Below are positions 33,621-42,759 of a stretch of 64,000 nucleotides of DNA, piece after piece. Numbering within the stretch: the first letter of the stretch is position 1; every line of letters starts with the position of its first letter. A program made the position numbers and the translations under genes. Location: positions 62,001 through 126,000 of the forward strand of contig NZ_NSCM01000003.1 of the NCBI RefSeq assembly GCF_003287735.1, read 5' to 3'. This DNA is from Photorhabdus bodei. Lineage in GTDB: Bacteria > Pseudomonadota > Gammaproteobacteria > Enterobacterales > Enterobacteriaceae. The notes under the pieces were generated by a model. The model did no database searches, had not been told where the DNA came from, and was given only the letters and a program-made list of their open reading frames with translations.

Positions 33621-34337
33621 ATGAATAAACCATTTAATGAGATTTTATCAGAAATTAAAAAGTCCAAAACCATGCCTGAATTAGAAAAGAGGTTGTTAAA
33701 CGCGATAAACTATCTGGGTTTTGAATTCTACTCAATTTATCAGGAAGAAAAATATCCATTCACGACAAAAAAATATGTTCTAATAACCAACCTAAATATA
33801 GAAACTGCAAGCAATTATAATCAAGATAATAATCACGACAGCGACCAATTAATGAATGGTGATTACACTTTCTCTATTCCGTCAGTTTGTAATGATAAAA
33901 TATCAAAAGCCGCTGATTTTATGATTAAAAAATCAAATTCAAATAAAAATGAAGTTAAAAATAGTCTTTCAATAAAAATTAAAGGTTATCATGGAGAAAG
34001 ATCAATTTTTTCAGTTGCCAGAAAAGAAGGCTCTATTTCCCACAATGAAATACTTAATAAAGCAGGAGTATTAGGCATATTGGCAAATGAATGCATAAAA
34101 ACATTTAATAACCTAAAAAATAAAAAGGATAAAATCATTGTTCCAACGCTCTCTACCAGAGAAGTTGAAGTCATAAGATGGACTTGTGAGGGAAAAACTT
34201 CTGCTGAAATAGCCGATATACTGGATATTTCAACAAGAACAGTTAATTTCCACATTAACAATGTTATGGAGAAATTAGTGGTTCCCAATAAAGTTGCAGC
34301 AGTTGCTAAAGCAATAGCATATAATCTAATCATATAA
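33621..34337 (+). CDS. LuxR-family transcriptional regulator without a luxI partner
   Basis: 238 residues from the ATG at 33621 with a GAGGA site. The C-terminal GerE helix-turn-helix is intact: LSTREVEVIRWTCEGKTSAEIADILDISTRTVNFHINNVMEKL. The N-terminal half (about 1-165) has the size of an autoinducer-binding domain but I cannot find the conserved Trp/Tyr/Asp-Pro pocket residues of acyl-homoserine-lactone receptors, so the ligand may differ. No luxI-type synthase is in the window. Codon and base use is AT-rich like the neighbouring cluster, which it probably controls; it converges on the ATP-grasp gene. Confidence 0.85.
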   Translation: MNKPFNEILSEIKKSKTMPELEKRLLNAINYLGFEFYSIYQEEKYPFTTKKYVLITNLNIETASNYNQDNNHDSDQLMNGDYTFSIPSVCNDKISKAADFMIKKSNSNKNEVKNSLSIKIKGYHGERSIFSVARKEGSISHNEILNKAGVLGILANECIKTFNNLKNKKDKIIVPTLSTREVEVIRWTCEGKTSAEIADILDISTRTVNFHINNVMEKLVVPNKVAAVAKAIAYNLII

Positions 34338-34340
34338 TAA

Positions 34341-34363
34341 TTAGAGCCAAAATAAGGCTCTAA
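34341..34363. terminator. Bidirectional terminator between luxR-type gene and ATP-grasp gene
   Basis: TTAGAGCC/GGCTCTAA stem with a seven-base loop in the 36 bases between the two converging genes. Confidence 0.6.
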
Positions 34364-34373
34364 CCATACGAAA

Positions 34374-35669
34374 TTATAAAACATAATTAGACAATATACC
34401 CCTCCATGCATCATTAATTTCATTCATCAGGGATTCACATTTGACGTGTTCATCATTAATATGCACACAAACGTAACCACAGAAATCATTATTGCTTTTT
34501 GGTGTTTCATAAACCGGTGAATTCTTATCTAAATTAATTTTTATTGCAATAATTTCGTAACATAATCTACTCAAAATATTATCAACAGACGCTAATAATA
34601 GTTCATTAACTTCTGTTTGATCGAATTTATCATTAATCGTGCCATCTTTACCTGCCAGCAAATTAATCAAAAATGCTCTTCCCTTTGCTTCAGGCAATAT
34701 CATTCGATCACTAAATCCTTTGACTAAATGGTCAACCCAAATTTCCTGCAAGCTTATACCATATACCCGGTTAGCCATATCCCAAATACGCATACCCGCT
34801 GGTCTACGATTAGTTTCAACCAGAAAAGTTTCTCCCGTTTTACTATCTTGCTTAATCTCATTATGGAATGCGCCAAGAGTCTGCCCTGAAATCAGATTCA
34901 TTGCCTGCCCTGCTTTATGTAATGCAATCATATTTTTGCCATCACATTGCGCCGGAACTATTTGCCCTATTTCAACAGGAAATTCCCCTTTCTGGGAAAC
35001 TTTTTGCGTTAAAAATGCCATACAACCAATACCATCGTACGAATATTCTGTATCGAAAATAATAAGTTCTTCTGCAAGAGTTTGATTACCACCAGATTGC
35101 TCAACAGATTGAGTAAAAGCCGTTGGGATTTTACTTCTATCTTTAACCGCTACCACGCCTACATTTGCCCGACCACAATTAGGCTTAATAATCACACCAT
35201 ACGGAACAGAATCATAAAACTCTTCTAGTTCTTTAATCTCATTAATGAAAGTATATCGAGGCGTCTTAATATGTTGTGCCGCAAGCAACGGTAATATTCG
35301 AGTTTCTTGTTGGCGAAATTGATACTTCTCAATACCTGCGAAGCTTAATTCGGGATCATCACCATAAACGTTTAATTTCTTCGCGATAACAGCAGCATAC
35401 CCAGATACCGCATCCATAAAAGGAAGAATACCAGCACATGTCATATTAAGTTCAGCAAGAATTGTCATCACACTATCAACATAATTTTCTGTTCGTACAG
35501 GAATATGATAGACAAATGGTGTGACATTTTTTTCCTCACCGGACAACATATCGCTAATAATCACCAACTCAAGGGAGTAATTATATCGAATATAGTCACG
35601 AATATTGACGATTTCATTCAGCCTTGCCGGAAGATAATCAAGCACTAACAAATATTTTTTCGAACTCAT
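34374..35669 (-). CDS. ATP-grasp carboxylate-amine ligase
   Basis: 431 residues. The ATP-grasp parts are visible: VIIKPNCGRANVGV near 159-172 (ATP-binding lysine), EELIIFDTEYSYDG near 200, GAFHNEIK near 266 and the metal motif VETNRRPAGMRIWDMANR near 284 (Glu285, Asn287). This pattern resembles L-amino-acid ligases (dipeptide synthases) and related carboxylate ligases. A strong GGAGG precedes the ATG. It lies 10 bases after the MFS gene on the same strand. Inferred role: joins a non-standard amino acid made by the upstream four-gene unit to a second amino acid; substrates unknown. Confidence 0.82.
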   Translation of the reverse strand: MSSKKYLLVLDYLPARLNEIVNIRDYIRYNYSLELVIISDMLSGEEKNVTPFVYHIPVRTENYVDSVMTILAELNMTCAGILPFMDAVSGYAAVIAKKLNVYGDDPELSFAGIEKYQFRQQETRILPLLAAQHIKTPRYTFINEIKELEEFYDSVPYGVIIKPNCGRANVGVVAVKDRSKIPTAFTQSVEQSGGNQTLAEELIIFDTEYSYDGIGCMAFLTQKVSQKGEFPVEIGQIVPAQCDGKNMIALHKAGQAMNLISGQTLGAFHNEIKQDSKTGETFLVETNRRPAGMRIWDMANRVYGISLQEIWVDHLVKGFSDRMILPEAKGRAFLINLLAGKDGTINDKFDQTEVNELLLASVDNILSRLCYEIIAIKINLDKNSPVYETPKSNNDFCGYVCVHINDEHVKCESLMNEINDAWRGILSNYVL

Positions 35670-35679
35670 ATTTCCTCCA

Positions 35680-36867
35680 TTATTGACTATTATGCAGATT
35701 AAATTTAAGCGAACGATAAGGATTAATAATGATAAACATCAATAAAACAAATGCAGAGAATATCAGATAAATACTATTGTAGGAAAAATAGTTCAGTAAA
35801 TTAGCACAAATAAAACTGGTTAAAGGTGTCGCTAACTGATTCAAAACCAGCACCACACCAAGATACTGAGAAAAACGCTGCTTCGGAATAAGACTTGCTC
35901 GATAAGAGCGGGAAAAAAGATTAAAACAACCTTCCGAACCAATAACCAGTAAGAAACCTAATGTGTAAACCACAAATAACGGCCCAGTCGCAAATAGTGT
36001 CAGACCACATAACGCAATCAGAAAAGCCGTTACACCAACGATACGCACATCAAAAATCCGGCACAATTTTGGCGCAATAAAAAAAACACAACAATTCACC
36101 AGCCCCGCATAAGCCAAAAGCTGAGCATAACTCCCTTTCGGCTGTGAAAAAACACTGGTAATAACATAAACTGCCGTTGACAAAATAGCACCTTGCATCA
36201 CATTCATCAGGAACGTCAGACTAATGACGCGTAACAAGGGTGGGTTTTCCATCAAGAACTTAAAAATGGCCGGCAGATTATACCCTTCTCTATTAGCGTG
36301 TTCTTCAATCCGGTTTTTCCTTTGTAGCTGAAACCATATCAAACTACTAATCAGGAAAGGAAAAAATGCAAATGCAAATACCGCATAAACACTAAATTTA
36401 TAAACCAGCACACCGACAACCGCCGGGGCTGCAATATAGGTAAACTGTTCAACAAATTGTAAACGAGAGTTAACAGAAGGTAATTCTATTGCACTCATGT
36501 TTTTAGAGACAAAACCTTCAAGATTGACATATCCCGCCCCACTAAAAAAGGATAAAACACATGAGAGAGAAATAATGATATATACGATGCTATTATCAGA
36601 ATATATAAATGAAAGGATAAAAAGAAATAAGCAAACTAATGATCGAAGAATATCACTCAGGAATAACATAACCAGAGTATGCATCCTGTCCCCCATCCAA
36701 CCAGAAATGGGGAGAGAAATCACTCTGAATAACCGTTCAAGCCCAAAAGCAAAAGATGAAAGTGAAGCGCTATTAGTTGAGGTATATACTAATACAGGCA
36801 CAGCAAACATAACAAATGCCTCTGAAAAAACAGAAAAAAAGCGAGCCAGTATGATCCTATGTATCAT
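35680..36867 (-). CDS. MFS transporter, 12 membrane segments
   Basis: 395 residues from the ATG at 36867 (GAGGT site); the frame is open 26 codons further, into the ERIC repeat, but that extension is not hydrophobic. Starts MIHRIILARFFSVFSEAFVMF, with SGWMGDRMHTLVMLFL near 72 as MFS motif A. Resembles macrolide-type or siderophore-type efflux MFS proteins. Likely exports the cluster product or gives self-protection; co-transcribed with the ATP-grasp gene. Confidence 0.82.
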   Translation of the reverse strand: MIHRIILARFFSVFSEAFVMFAVPVLVYTSTNSASLSSFAFGLERLFRVISLPISGWMGDRMHTLVMLFLSDILRSLVCLFLFILSFIYSDNSIVYIIISLSCVLSFFSGAGYVNLEGFVSKNMSAIELPSVNSRLQFVEQFTYIAAPAVVGVLVYKFSVYAVFAFAFFPFLISSLIWFQLQRKNRIEEHANREGYNLPAIFKFLMENPPLLRVISLTFLMNVMQGAILSTAVYVITSVFSQPKGSYAQLLAYAGLVNCCVFFIAPKLCRIFDVRIVGVTAFLIALCGLTLFATGPLFVVYTLGFLLVIGSEGCFNLFSRSYRASLIPKQRFSQYLGVVLVLNQLATPLTSFICANLLNYFSYNSIYLIFSAFVLLMFIIINPYRSLKFNLHNSQ

Positions 36868-36887
36868 TAATATTACCTCAACCTTAT

Positions 36888-37014
36888 TATACCCGTTATC
36901 TTTCAAGTTGCCTCTTTGTTGGCTGCACTCGCTCACCCCAGTCACATAGTTATCTATGCTCCCGGGGATTCACTCCCTTACCGTCACGATGCATCTTGAA
37001 ATCCATAGGGTATA
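36888..37014. repeat. ERIC (intergenic repeat unit), copy 1
   Basis: Exactly 127 bp, bounded by inverted ends TATACCC…/…GGGTATA and containing the ERIC core (CGCTCACCCCAGTCAC and CCCGGGGATTCACTC). Lies between the carbamoyltransferase and MFS genes. Same orientation as copy 2 at 42601. ERICs fold into long hairpins in RNA and can affect mRNA stability. Confidence 0.93.
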
Positions 37015-37116
37015 TCTATCCCATTAGGCTATTGTATTTATCAATTTGAAACTGAGCAATGCCCAAATTGATTTCATCAATTACACCTACTGGGATAGAT
37101 GTTTACTATGCAATAA

Positions 37117-38814
37117 TTAATGAATCGATTTAATCAAATAATTCCCCAAAACTAAATAATCAATATTAGTTTTCATGAAAGTTTTAATAGCATCTTCCGG
37201 TGAGCAAACAATCGGTTCGCTATCATTATAAGAAGTGTTCAGCAACAAAGGCACACCGGTTTTCCGATAAAATGCCTCAATCAACTGGGCATAATCTGGA
37301 TTTGATGCACTATCTACCACCTGAACTCTGGCAGTACCATCTTCGTGAACCACTGCCGGAATTTTCGATGCTTTATCCACTTTAGCATCCATCGCTAACA
37401 ACATATATTTTGCAGCTTCCGGTAACTCCTTCCGAACATGGAACCAATCAGCAACATGTTGACGCAATACACTAGGCGCAAATGGCCTAAACATTTCACG
37501 ATGTTTAACTTTACGATTCATTAAATCGCGAATATCTTTATTTCTTGGATCAGCCAACAAACTACGATTACCTAATGCCCGCGGCCCAAATTCCATCCTC
37601 CCCTGGAACCAGCCAACGACATTATTTTCAGCCAGCAAGCCTGCGACAACTTCATGAATATTCTCTTCATATGTCCAGTCCAAACCGTGGGCCTTCAAAC
37701 TACGCTGGTAATCATCTTCACTATATTCCAGACCCCAATAGGTATGCGTCAGAGGATAGCGCTGATTATTTTCAAGAATATGATGCCAAATAAATAGTGC
37801 TGCACCTGTGGCAGTCCCGGCATCATGTGCAGCAGGCTGAACAAAGATATCTTCGATATCCAACTCTTCATATAATCGTTTATTCGTTATGCAATTCAAT
37901 GCGACGCCACCCGCAAGGCAGAGTTTATTCGTTGCTGTTTCCTGCAAATAATGATGAGCCATATTTAACACTATTTCATCAGTTATTTGCTGGAGAGAAG
38001 CAGCAATATCATAATATTCCTGCGCTACCTCTCCACCAGGAACTCTTTTCACAATACCAAACAAAGATTCTAATTTAGAAAAGTCTTGGCTGCGGAAATT
38101 GAGAATGGTGTTATCGATAGTAAACTCACCTTTCTCATAAATTTTGACAAGTTGTTGGAACGCTGGCATAAAACCTTCAGGCTTACCATAAGCAGACATT
38201 CCCATCACCTTACAGGCATCGTATACAGAGAAGCCCAAGAATTCTGCCAATTTCTCCCACATAAAACCAATTGAATTAGGGTATTCAATGGTTTTAATTT
38301 TTTTCAGACTATTGCCATCGCCCAGATATACCCCTGCGGTATTATCCTCTCCCACACCATCAAGTGATAAGGTTAACGCTTTATCAAATGGCGAAACAAA
38401 ATAAGCAGATGCCGCATGAGCTGTGTGATGAGGAACCCAATGAAATTGACCACGGAATCCCATTGATTGTAAAATTTCTGGTACTGAAGTGGTCTTACGA
38501 TAAAAAATGGACTCACCCGATACACTTCCCCAATTTCCCTCACTGGTGACTTCATCAATAAAGACTGATTTTCTTCGTTCTATCGGATCAATAGAAAACC
38601 CAATATGGCTCACATCTTCCAAGCGAATACCCGCAAAGTCTAATGCAACTTCAATGGAAGCCAATGGCAGTTCATCAGGATTATCAATATTTGCTGGTTT
38701 TCCGTGTTTTCTTCTATTTAAACGCTCTTCTTCAATGGCAAAAATAGTTTCTCCATCCTTTAATAAGCAAACTGCTGATTCATGGTAAACTGAATTTATA
38801 CCTAAAATATACAT
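37117..38814 (-). CDS. NodU/CmcH/TobZ-family carbamoyltransferase
   Basis: 565 residues. N-terminal Kae1-like domain: starts MYILGINSVYHESAVCLL, with the metal-binding PHHTAHAASAYF near 128-139 (His130, His133) and SLDGVGEDNTAGVYLG near 150. C-terminal domain has QGRMEFGPRALGNRSLLADPR near 408. Family members use carbamoyl phosphate and ATP to make carbamoyl-adenylate and transfer the carbamoyl group to a hydroxyl or similar acceptor (tobramycin, cephamycin, Nod factors). It is the last gene of the four-gene unit, 23 bases after the hydrolase-like gene. Acceptor unknown. Confidence 0.9.
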   Translation of the reverse strand: MYILGINSVYHESAVCLLKDGETIFAIEEERLNRRKHGKPANIDNPDELPLASIEVALDFAGIRLEDVSHIGFSIDPIERRKSVFIDEVTSEGNWGSVSGESIFYRKTTSVPEILQSMGFRGQFHWVPHHTAHAASAYFVSPFDKALTLSLDGVGEDNTAGVYLGDGNSLKKIKTIEYPNSIGFMWEKLAEFLGFSVYDACKVMGMSAYGKPEGFMPAFQQLVKIYEKGEFTIDNTILNFRSQDFSKLESLFGIVKRVPGGEVAQEYYDIAASLQQITDEIVLNMAHHYLQETATNKLCLAGGVALNCITNKRLYEELDIEDIFVQPAAHDAGTATGAALFIWHHILENNQRYPLTHTYWGLEYSEDDYQRSLKAHGLDWTYEENIHEVVAGLLAENNVVGWFQGRMEFGPRALGNRSLLADPRNKDIRDLMNRKVKHREMFRPFAPSVLRQHVADWFHVRKELPEAAKYMLLAMDAKVDKASKIPAVVHEDGTARVQVVDSASNPDYAQLIEAFYRKTGVPLLLNTSYNDSEPIVCSPEDAIKTFMKTNIDYLVLGNYLIKSIH

Positions 38815-38837
38815 GACTTATTATCCTCCCATTATAA

Positions 38838-39641
38838 TTATTTAACTTTTAATACTAAGCAGCGCAGACTACCACCACTCTTTAAGAATTCACTCATATC
38901 GCATTTAATGACATTATAACCATAATTATTTAATTGACGTTCAACCTCTATAGAACAATCATGCATGAGAATATCTTTACCTATTGGGATATTATTACAG
39001 ACAAATAATTCCTTAGCGTCATGTTCTGATATTGATATCCGGCGTTCAAATGTTTCAGCAATATAATTCTGGCTCTCTTTAGTAAATGCTTCTGGATAGT
39101 AAATAACCGTATCTTTGTCAATAAACGAGAATGCCAAAGCCACATGAAAGAAAGTCTTATCCTGAATATGTAGTTCACCTTTAACTTTAAGTTCTGGATA
39201 GACTTTCTGAATTGTATTTATTGCTTCTTTATCTGAGCGAGGACCATAACCAAATATGATGTCATTATCCCAATAGATAACATCTCCAAGCCCTTCAAAA
39301 TAAATACCTTCATCAACACGATGTATCTCATAACCTAGATTTTCCAGATAATCGATATAGTACTGGCTTTCCCCCTGGCGTTCAGCGTGCCGGAAATTAC
39401 TAGCAAGGAATTTATTATTATGCACCATGCCACAATCACCTGAGAAAGTCATATCAGGCAAACCATTAACAGGATCGATAGTGCGAATAGTGATGCCACG
39501 TTCAGTCAATCGTTCATAAAGAAAATCCCATTGTTGCTGTGCCAATTCTTTATTGACTCTATTATTAGGGTCCATCCAGTCATTAATAACGTATTCAATA
39601 TCATAAAAATCCGGTTTACACATTAATAATTCTTTAATCAT
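38838..39641 (-). CDS. Dimethylarginine dimethylaminohydrolase / amidinotransferase superfamily enzyme
   Basis: 267 residues of the guanidino-modifying beta/alpha-propeller superfamily. A plausible catalytic triad is present in the right order and spacing: Glu116 (YFEGLGDVIYW), His166 (TFFHVALAF) and Cys261 (SGGSLRCLVLK); SGDCGMVHNN near 67 corresponds to the substrate-binding Asp region. Members hydrolyse or transfer amidino groups through a Cys-amidino intermediate. The ATG overlaps the preceding argG-like stop by four bases. Suggests that the pathway handles a guanidine or ureido group; hydrolase or transferase activity cannot be told from sequence. Confidence 0.82.
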   Translation of the reverse strand: MIKELLMCKPDFYDIEYVINDWMDPNNRVNKELAQQQWDFLYERLTERGITIRTIDPVNGLPDMTFSGDCGMVHNNKFLASNFRHAERQGESQYYIDYLENLGYEIHRVDEGIYFEGLGDVIYWDNDIIFGYGPRSDKEAINTIQKVYPELKVKGELHIQDKTFFHVALAFSFIDKDTVIYYPEAFTKESQNYIAETFERRISISEHDAKELFVCNNIPIGKDILMHDCSIEVERQLNNYGYNVIKCDMSEFLKSGGSLRCLVLKVK

Positions 39642-40828
39642 AACTTTTGCCTCATCTTAGATTTAGCACTTTGCTTAGTATGGATATTAAATATTTTTGC
39701 AAATCCCTCTGCATCGTTTTGACTATATAAATGCCCACAATTATATATTGCTAAATTATCATCATAGATAGTCGTCTTTGAAGTACGGGAACAAACGTTG
39801 GCATATTTATAGCCTAATTCAAGCTTAATCTCACCATTGACATGTTGATTCATGCTATCAATAAAGTGGTTTAAATGAGTTAATAAGGGATCATACCAAA
39901 GCCCAGAATAAACTAATTCAACCCATTTTTTATCAATTATCTCTTTAAACCAATTTTCGTGACGATTACTACAATAACATTCTAAATCACGATGTGCGGT
40001 AATTAAGATATGTGCGGCAGGTGATTGATAAATTGCTCGTGTTTTCAAACCGACAATACCATCTTCAACAATATCAAAAATACCAATTGATAGTTTTTTA
40101 CCAATCTTATTTAATATTTCAATAATTTCATATAACGATTTCTTTTCGCCGTCAATCGATATCGGTATACCATTCTCAAAACCTAATGACAAAAATATTG
40201 GCTCAGTGGCTGATAGTGCATGCTCAAATAATTTCTCTCTGGCATCTTCAGGAATTAATGTTTCCGGTTCTGCCAACGGACCACATTCAACACTTAATCC
40301 CCATATATTTTCACTAGTAGAATAAGGGTTATTACAACCAAATTCTTGAGGAATACCATACTTCATAGCATAACTATTTACGATATTTTCGTCGTATTTA
40401 AAATCTCTCAACGAAGCAATAGGTATTTTATTCAGAATTTCTATATTCATATCCATTCTGACTTGATCATTACCTCTGAATTGATGGGCAATATAATCAA
40501 TATTGAGCTCATTGGCTACTTCAACTGCCGCCTCAGCAATCGCAGGACGGGAAAGTGCCGCACTGAGAAAATAACCATGTTGATAAATAGCATTCGCTTT
40601 TATCGCTTTTGTAAGGAAGTGTTCAGCATATTGTGCTCGATAATCTTTATAGATAAATTTATCAGCACCTGCAACCATGCATTCCAATTCAATATCGTCA
40701 ATGTCTCTTACCTGCCCTTCATCAATATAAAGAGCAATTACCTCTCTATATTCAGATTTAAGACTTCTTATGATAAGAGGGTTATAGAGGCGATTATAGT
40801 AAATCACCAAAACACGATCAGAACTCAT
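39638..40828 (-). CDS. Argininosuccinate-synthase-like protein lacking the ATP pyrophosphatase loop
   Basis: 396 residues, collinear with ArgG: IALYIDEGQ near 30, YFLSAALSRPAIAEAAVE near 86, GNDQVRMDMNIEILN near 118, PYSTSENIWGLSVECGP near 163, and AELVYSGLWYDPL-type ELVYSGLWYDPL near 306. The canonical SGGLDTS nucleotide loop is replaced by YNRLYNP (residues 11-17), and the TGKGNDQVRF segment is shortened. The citrulline/aspartate side therefore looks kept while the adenylation site is lost or remade. Not a normal argG. Overlaps both neighbours (11 and 4 bases), so strongly co-translated. Confidence 0.82.
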   Translation of the reverse strand: MSSDRVLVIYYNRLYNPLIIRSLKSEYREVIALYIDEGQVRDIDDIELECMVAGADKFIYKDYRAQYAEHFLTKAIKANAIYQHGYFLSAALSRPAIAEAAVEVANELNIDYIAHQFRGNDQVRMDMNIEILNKIPIASLRDFKYDENIVNSYAMKYGIPQEFGCNNPYSTSENIWGLSVECGPLAEPETLIPEDAREKLFEHALSATEPIFLSLGFENGIPISIDGEKKSLYEIIEILNKIGKKLSIGIFDIVEDGIVGLKTRAIYQSPAAHILITAHRDLECYCSNRHENWFKEIIDKKWVELVYSGLWYDPLLTHLNHFIDSMNQHVNGEIKLELGYKYANVCSRTSKTTIYDDNLAIYNCGHLYSQNDAEGFAKIFNIHTKQSAKSKMRQKL

Positions 40829-41846
40829 TTAATACGCACCCCATGTTTTTAATAATTTCTTCTAATTGAGGTTCTATTTTACTTTCCTCAACTAATTCTG
40901 AGAAATTATTTTCAAATAACCAAGTATCATTATAAATTGTGTCGATATAACGTTCTCCACTATCAGGAATAATGACAACAATATTATCTCCAGGTTTAAA
41001 ATCATCCAGGCGATTTAATGCTGCGCTTACCGCGCAACCTCCCGTTCCACCAATTAAAATACCTTCATTTCTGGCTAACTTTCTTGCTACTCGGAATGCA
41101 TCAATATCTGCAACTTTCAAGGTAATATCAATATTGGTACGATCCAGAATAGAAGGTATAAACGTTAGTCCTGCACCTTGTACCAAATATTTTCCTGATT
41201 CACCACCGAAAATAATTGACCCCTCTGGTTCAACACCATAAATTTGTATCTGTGGATTTTTCTCTTTCAAATAACGGGAAATTCCAGTAAGTGTTCCACA
41301 ACTTCCTGCCGTCGCAAAACAAGCCGTCAAATTATTGCCAAAGGTTTCATACAACTCACGCCCCGTGGAACGATAATGCTCATCAGGATTAACCTGATTT
41401 TCAAATTGCATAGGGCTAAACGCATTCGGATAAGCTTTTATAATCTCTTTAGTTAAATCAATGCGATATTTGACAGTATCCGTTCCCGCTTCAAATTCTG
41501 GCAGAAAAATGATTTCCGCACCAAACGCTTTTATGTTATCGCGTTTCGCTGCCGGCACCATGCGATCCAAAACCGCAATAAATCGATAACCTTTAACGGC
41601 ACACGCCATTGCCAGGCCAATTGCCGTATTACCCGATGATGGCTCAATCACCACCATTCCCGGTCTTAATTCTCCCTGAGCCTCAGCCCTTTCCAACATA
41701 GCAACTGCAATACGATCTTTGATACTCCCACCGGGGTTAATATTCTCCATTTTGAGAAAGACATTAATACCTTTAGTATATCTACCATTCAACATAACTA
41801 CTGGAGTATTACCTATAGTTTGTAATATTCTTTTACCAAGATTCAT
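40818..41846 (-). CDS. PLP-dependent cysteine-synthase/cystathionine-beta-synthase-like enzyme (SbnA-type)
   Basis: 342 residues from the ATG at 41846; the frame is open to 42026, adding a 60-residue hydrophobic/basic N-terminus (starts MRLLLIGMSLFSIVIDKLNG) with no family counterpart. PLP lysine in NPGGSIKDR (Lys43 of the short form), phosphate loop EPSSGNTAIG near 68-77, and GGTGGCAVSAAL near 264. The segments GSIIFGG, IPSILDRTNID and IIPDSGERYIDTIYNDTWL resemble SbnA (which makes a 2,3-diaminopropionate precursor from O-phosphoserine) and CBS. Likely first enzyme of the unit, forming a beta-substituted alanine. Confidence 0.85.
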   Translation of the reverse strand: MNLGKRILQTIGNTPVVMLNGRYTKGINVFLKMENINPGGSIKDRIAVAMLERAEAQGELRPGMVVIEPSSGNTAIGLAMACAVKGYRFIAVLDRMVPAAKRDNIKAFGAEIIFLPEFEAGTDTVKYRIDLTKEIIKAYPNAFSPMQFENQVNPDEHYRSTGRELYETFGNNLTACFATAGSCGTLTGISRYLKEKNPQIQIYGVEPEGSIIFGGESGKYLVQGAGLTFIPSILDRTNIDITLKVADIDAFRVARKLARNEGILIGGTGGCAVSAALNRLDDFKPGDNIVVIIPDSGERYIDTIYNDTWLFENNFSELVEESKIEPQLEEIIKNMGCVLNEF

Positions 41847-42027
41847 ACCAGTTTTATCCCTTATGTCTGGGTTAATATGAAGAACATATAATGATGACAA
41901 GGTATTTTTATCAACACATAAATAAATCAATTCAACATTTAATATACCTATTAATTTATTGATGAAACCATTCAATTTATCAATAACTATGGAGAATAAA
42001 CTCATACCTATTAACAATAAGCGCATT

Positions 42028-42600
42028 CATTTGTGTTCTCACACAAGGGTTAATTAACAAAAATTATAATTATAAAATTACGCTTAAAAGTCTACTGTCA
42101 ACTCTGACAGTTATATCAATAAAATCCCGTATAAATTTTTGATATTATTATTTAATAATAAGGATATATATTGATATCATTAAATATTCTTATGTGAAAT
42201 CATATAAAATAAATTATCATTATAAAGACAAATAACCGAAATTATATAAGAATATATTTTTATATCATTATGAAATAATCATGCGTGTAATTAACTAGAT
42301 TTAGACGTAGATATATTAAAATATTCTATAAAAAATCCACATATCACAATAGAATTAACAATACCGATATTATCTAATAATAAAAAATACGAATTCAATT
42401 ATTTATAGATATTAATCTAATAATGAATAATATTTCCAATATAAAAACGCAAAATCAATAATAATAAAAACCGGCTAAAAGACAACATTACAGAAGAATA
42501 GATAAGAGAAACCATAATTCTATAAACGACAAATAAGGTAGTAAATGTAAAATAAATCAGATTAATGCTCAGTTGCTGGGCATTATCGGCAAAAACCTTA
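42028..42600. promoter_or_regulatory. AT-rich upstream region of the four-gene unit
   Basis: About 570 bases of extremely AT-rich DNA between the PLP-enzyme gene and ERIC copy 2. It must carry the promoter for the minus-strand unit. I see many possible -10 hexamers but no unique promoter, no ARG box and no clear lux box. The composition suggests H-NS-type silencing. Confidence 0.45.
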
Positions 42601-42727
42601 TATACCCGTTATCTTTCAAGTTGCCTCTTTGTTGGCTGCACTCACTCACCCCGGTCACATCGTTATCTATGCTCCCGGGGATTCTCTCCCTTGCCGTCGC
42701 AAAACACCTTGAAATCCATAGGGTATA
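42601..42727. repeat. ERIC (intergenic repeat unit), copy 2
   Basis: 127 bp, same ends (TATACCCG… / …AGGGTATA) and same orientation as copy 1 with roughly 12 differences, including in the core (CTCACTCACCCCGGTCAC, CCCGGGGATTCTCTC). Lies between the accessory cluster and rplI. Together the copies bracket 5.6 kb containing exactly the four-gene unit. Confidence 0.93.
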
Positions 42728-42759
42728 GACTTACCAAGAGAATGGTAAGTTGAGGCAAT

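Noticed and set aside
39638-40828. Annotating this gene simply as argG
   Set aside because: The SGGLDTS nucleotide loop is absent, so normal argininosuccinate synthase activity cannot be claimed.
36888-42727. The two 127-bp repeats as ends of a composite transposon
   Set aside because: They are ERIC elements (own inverted ends, core match) with no transposase and no target duplication visible around the unit.
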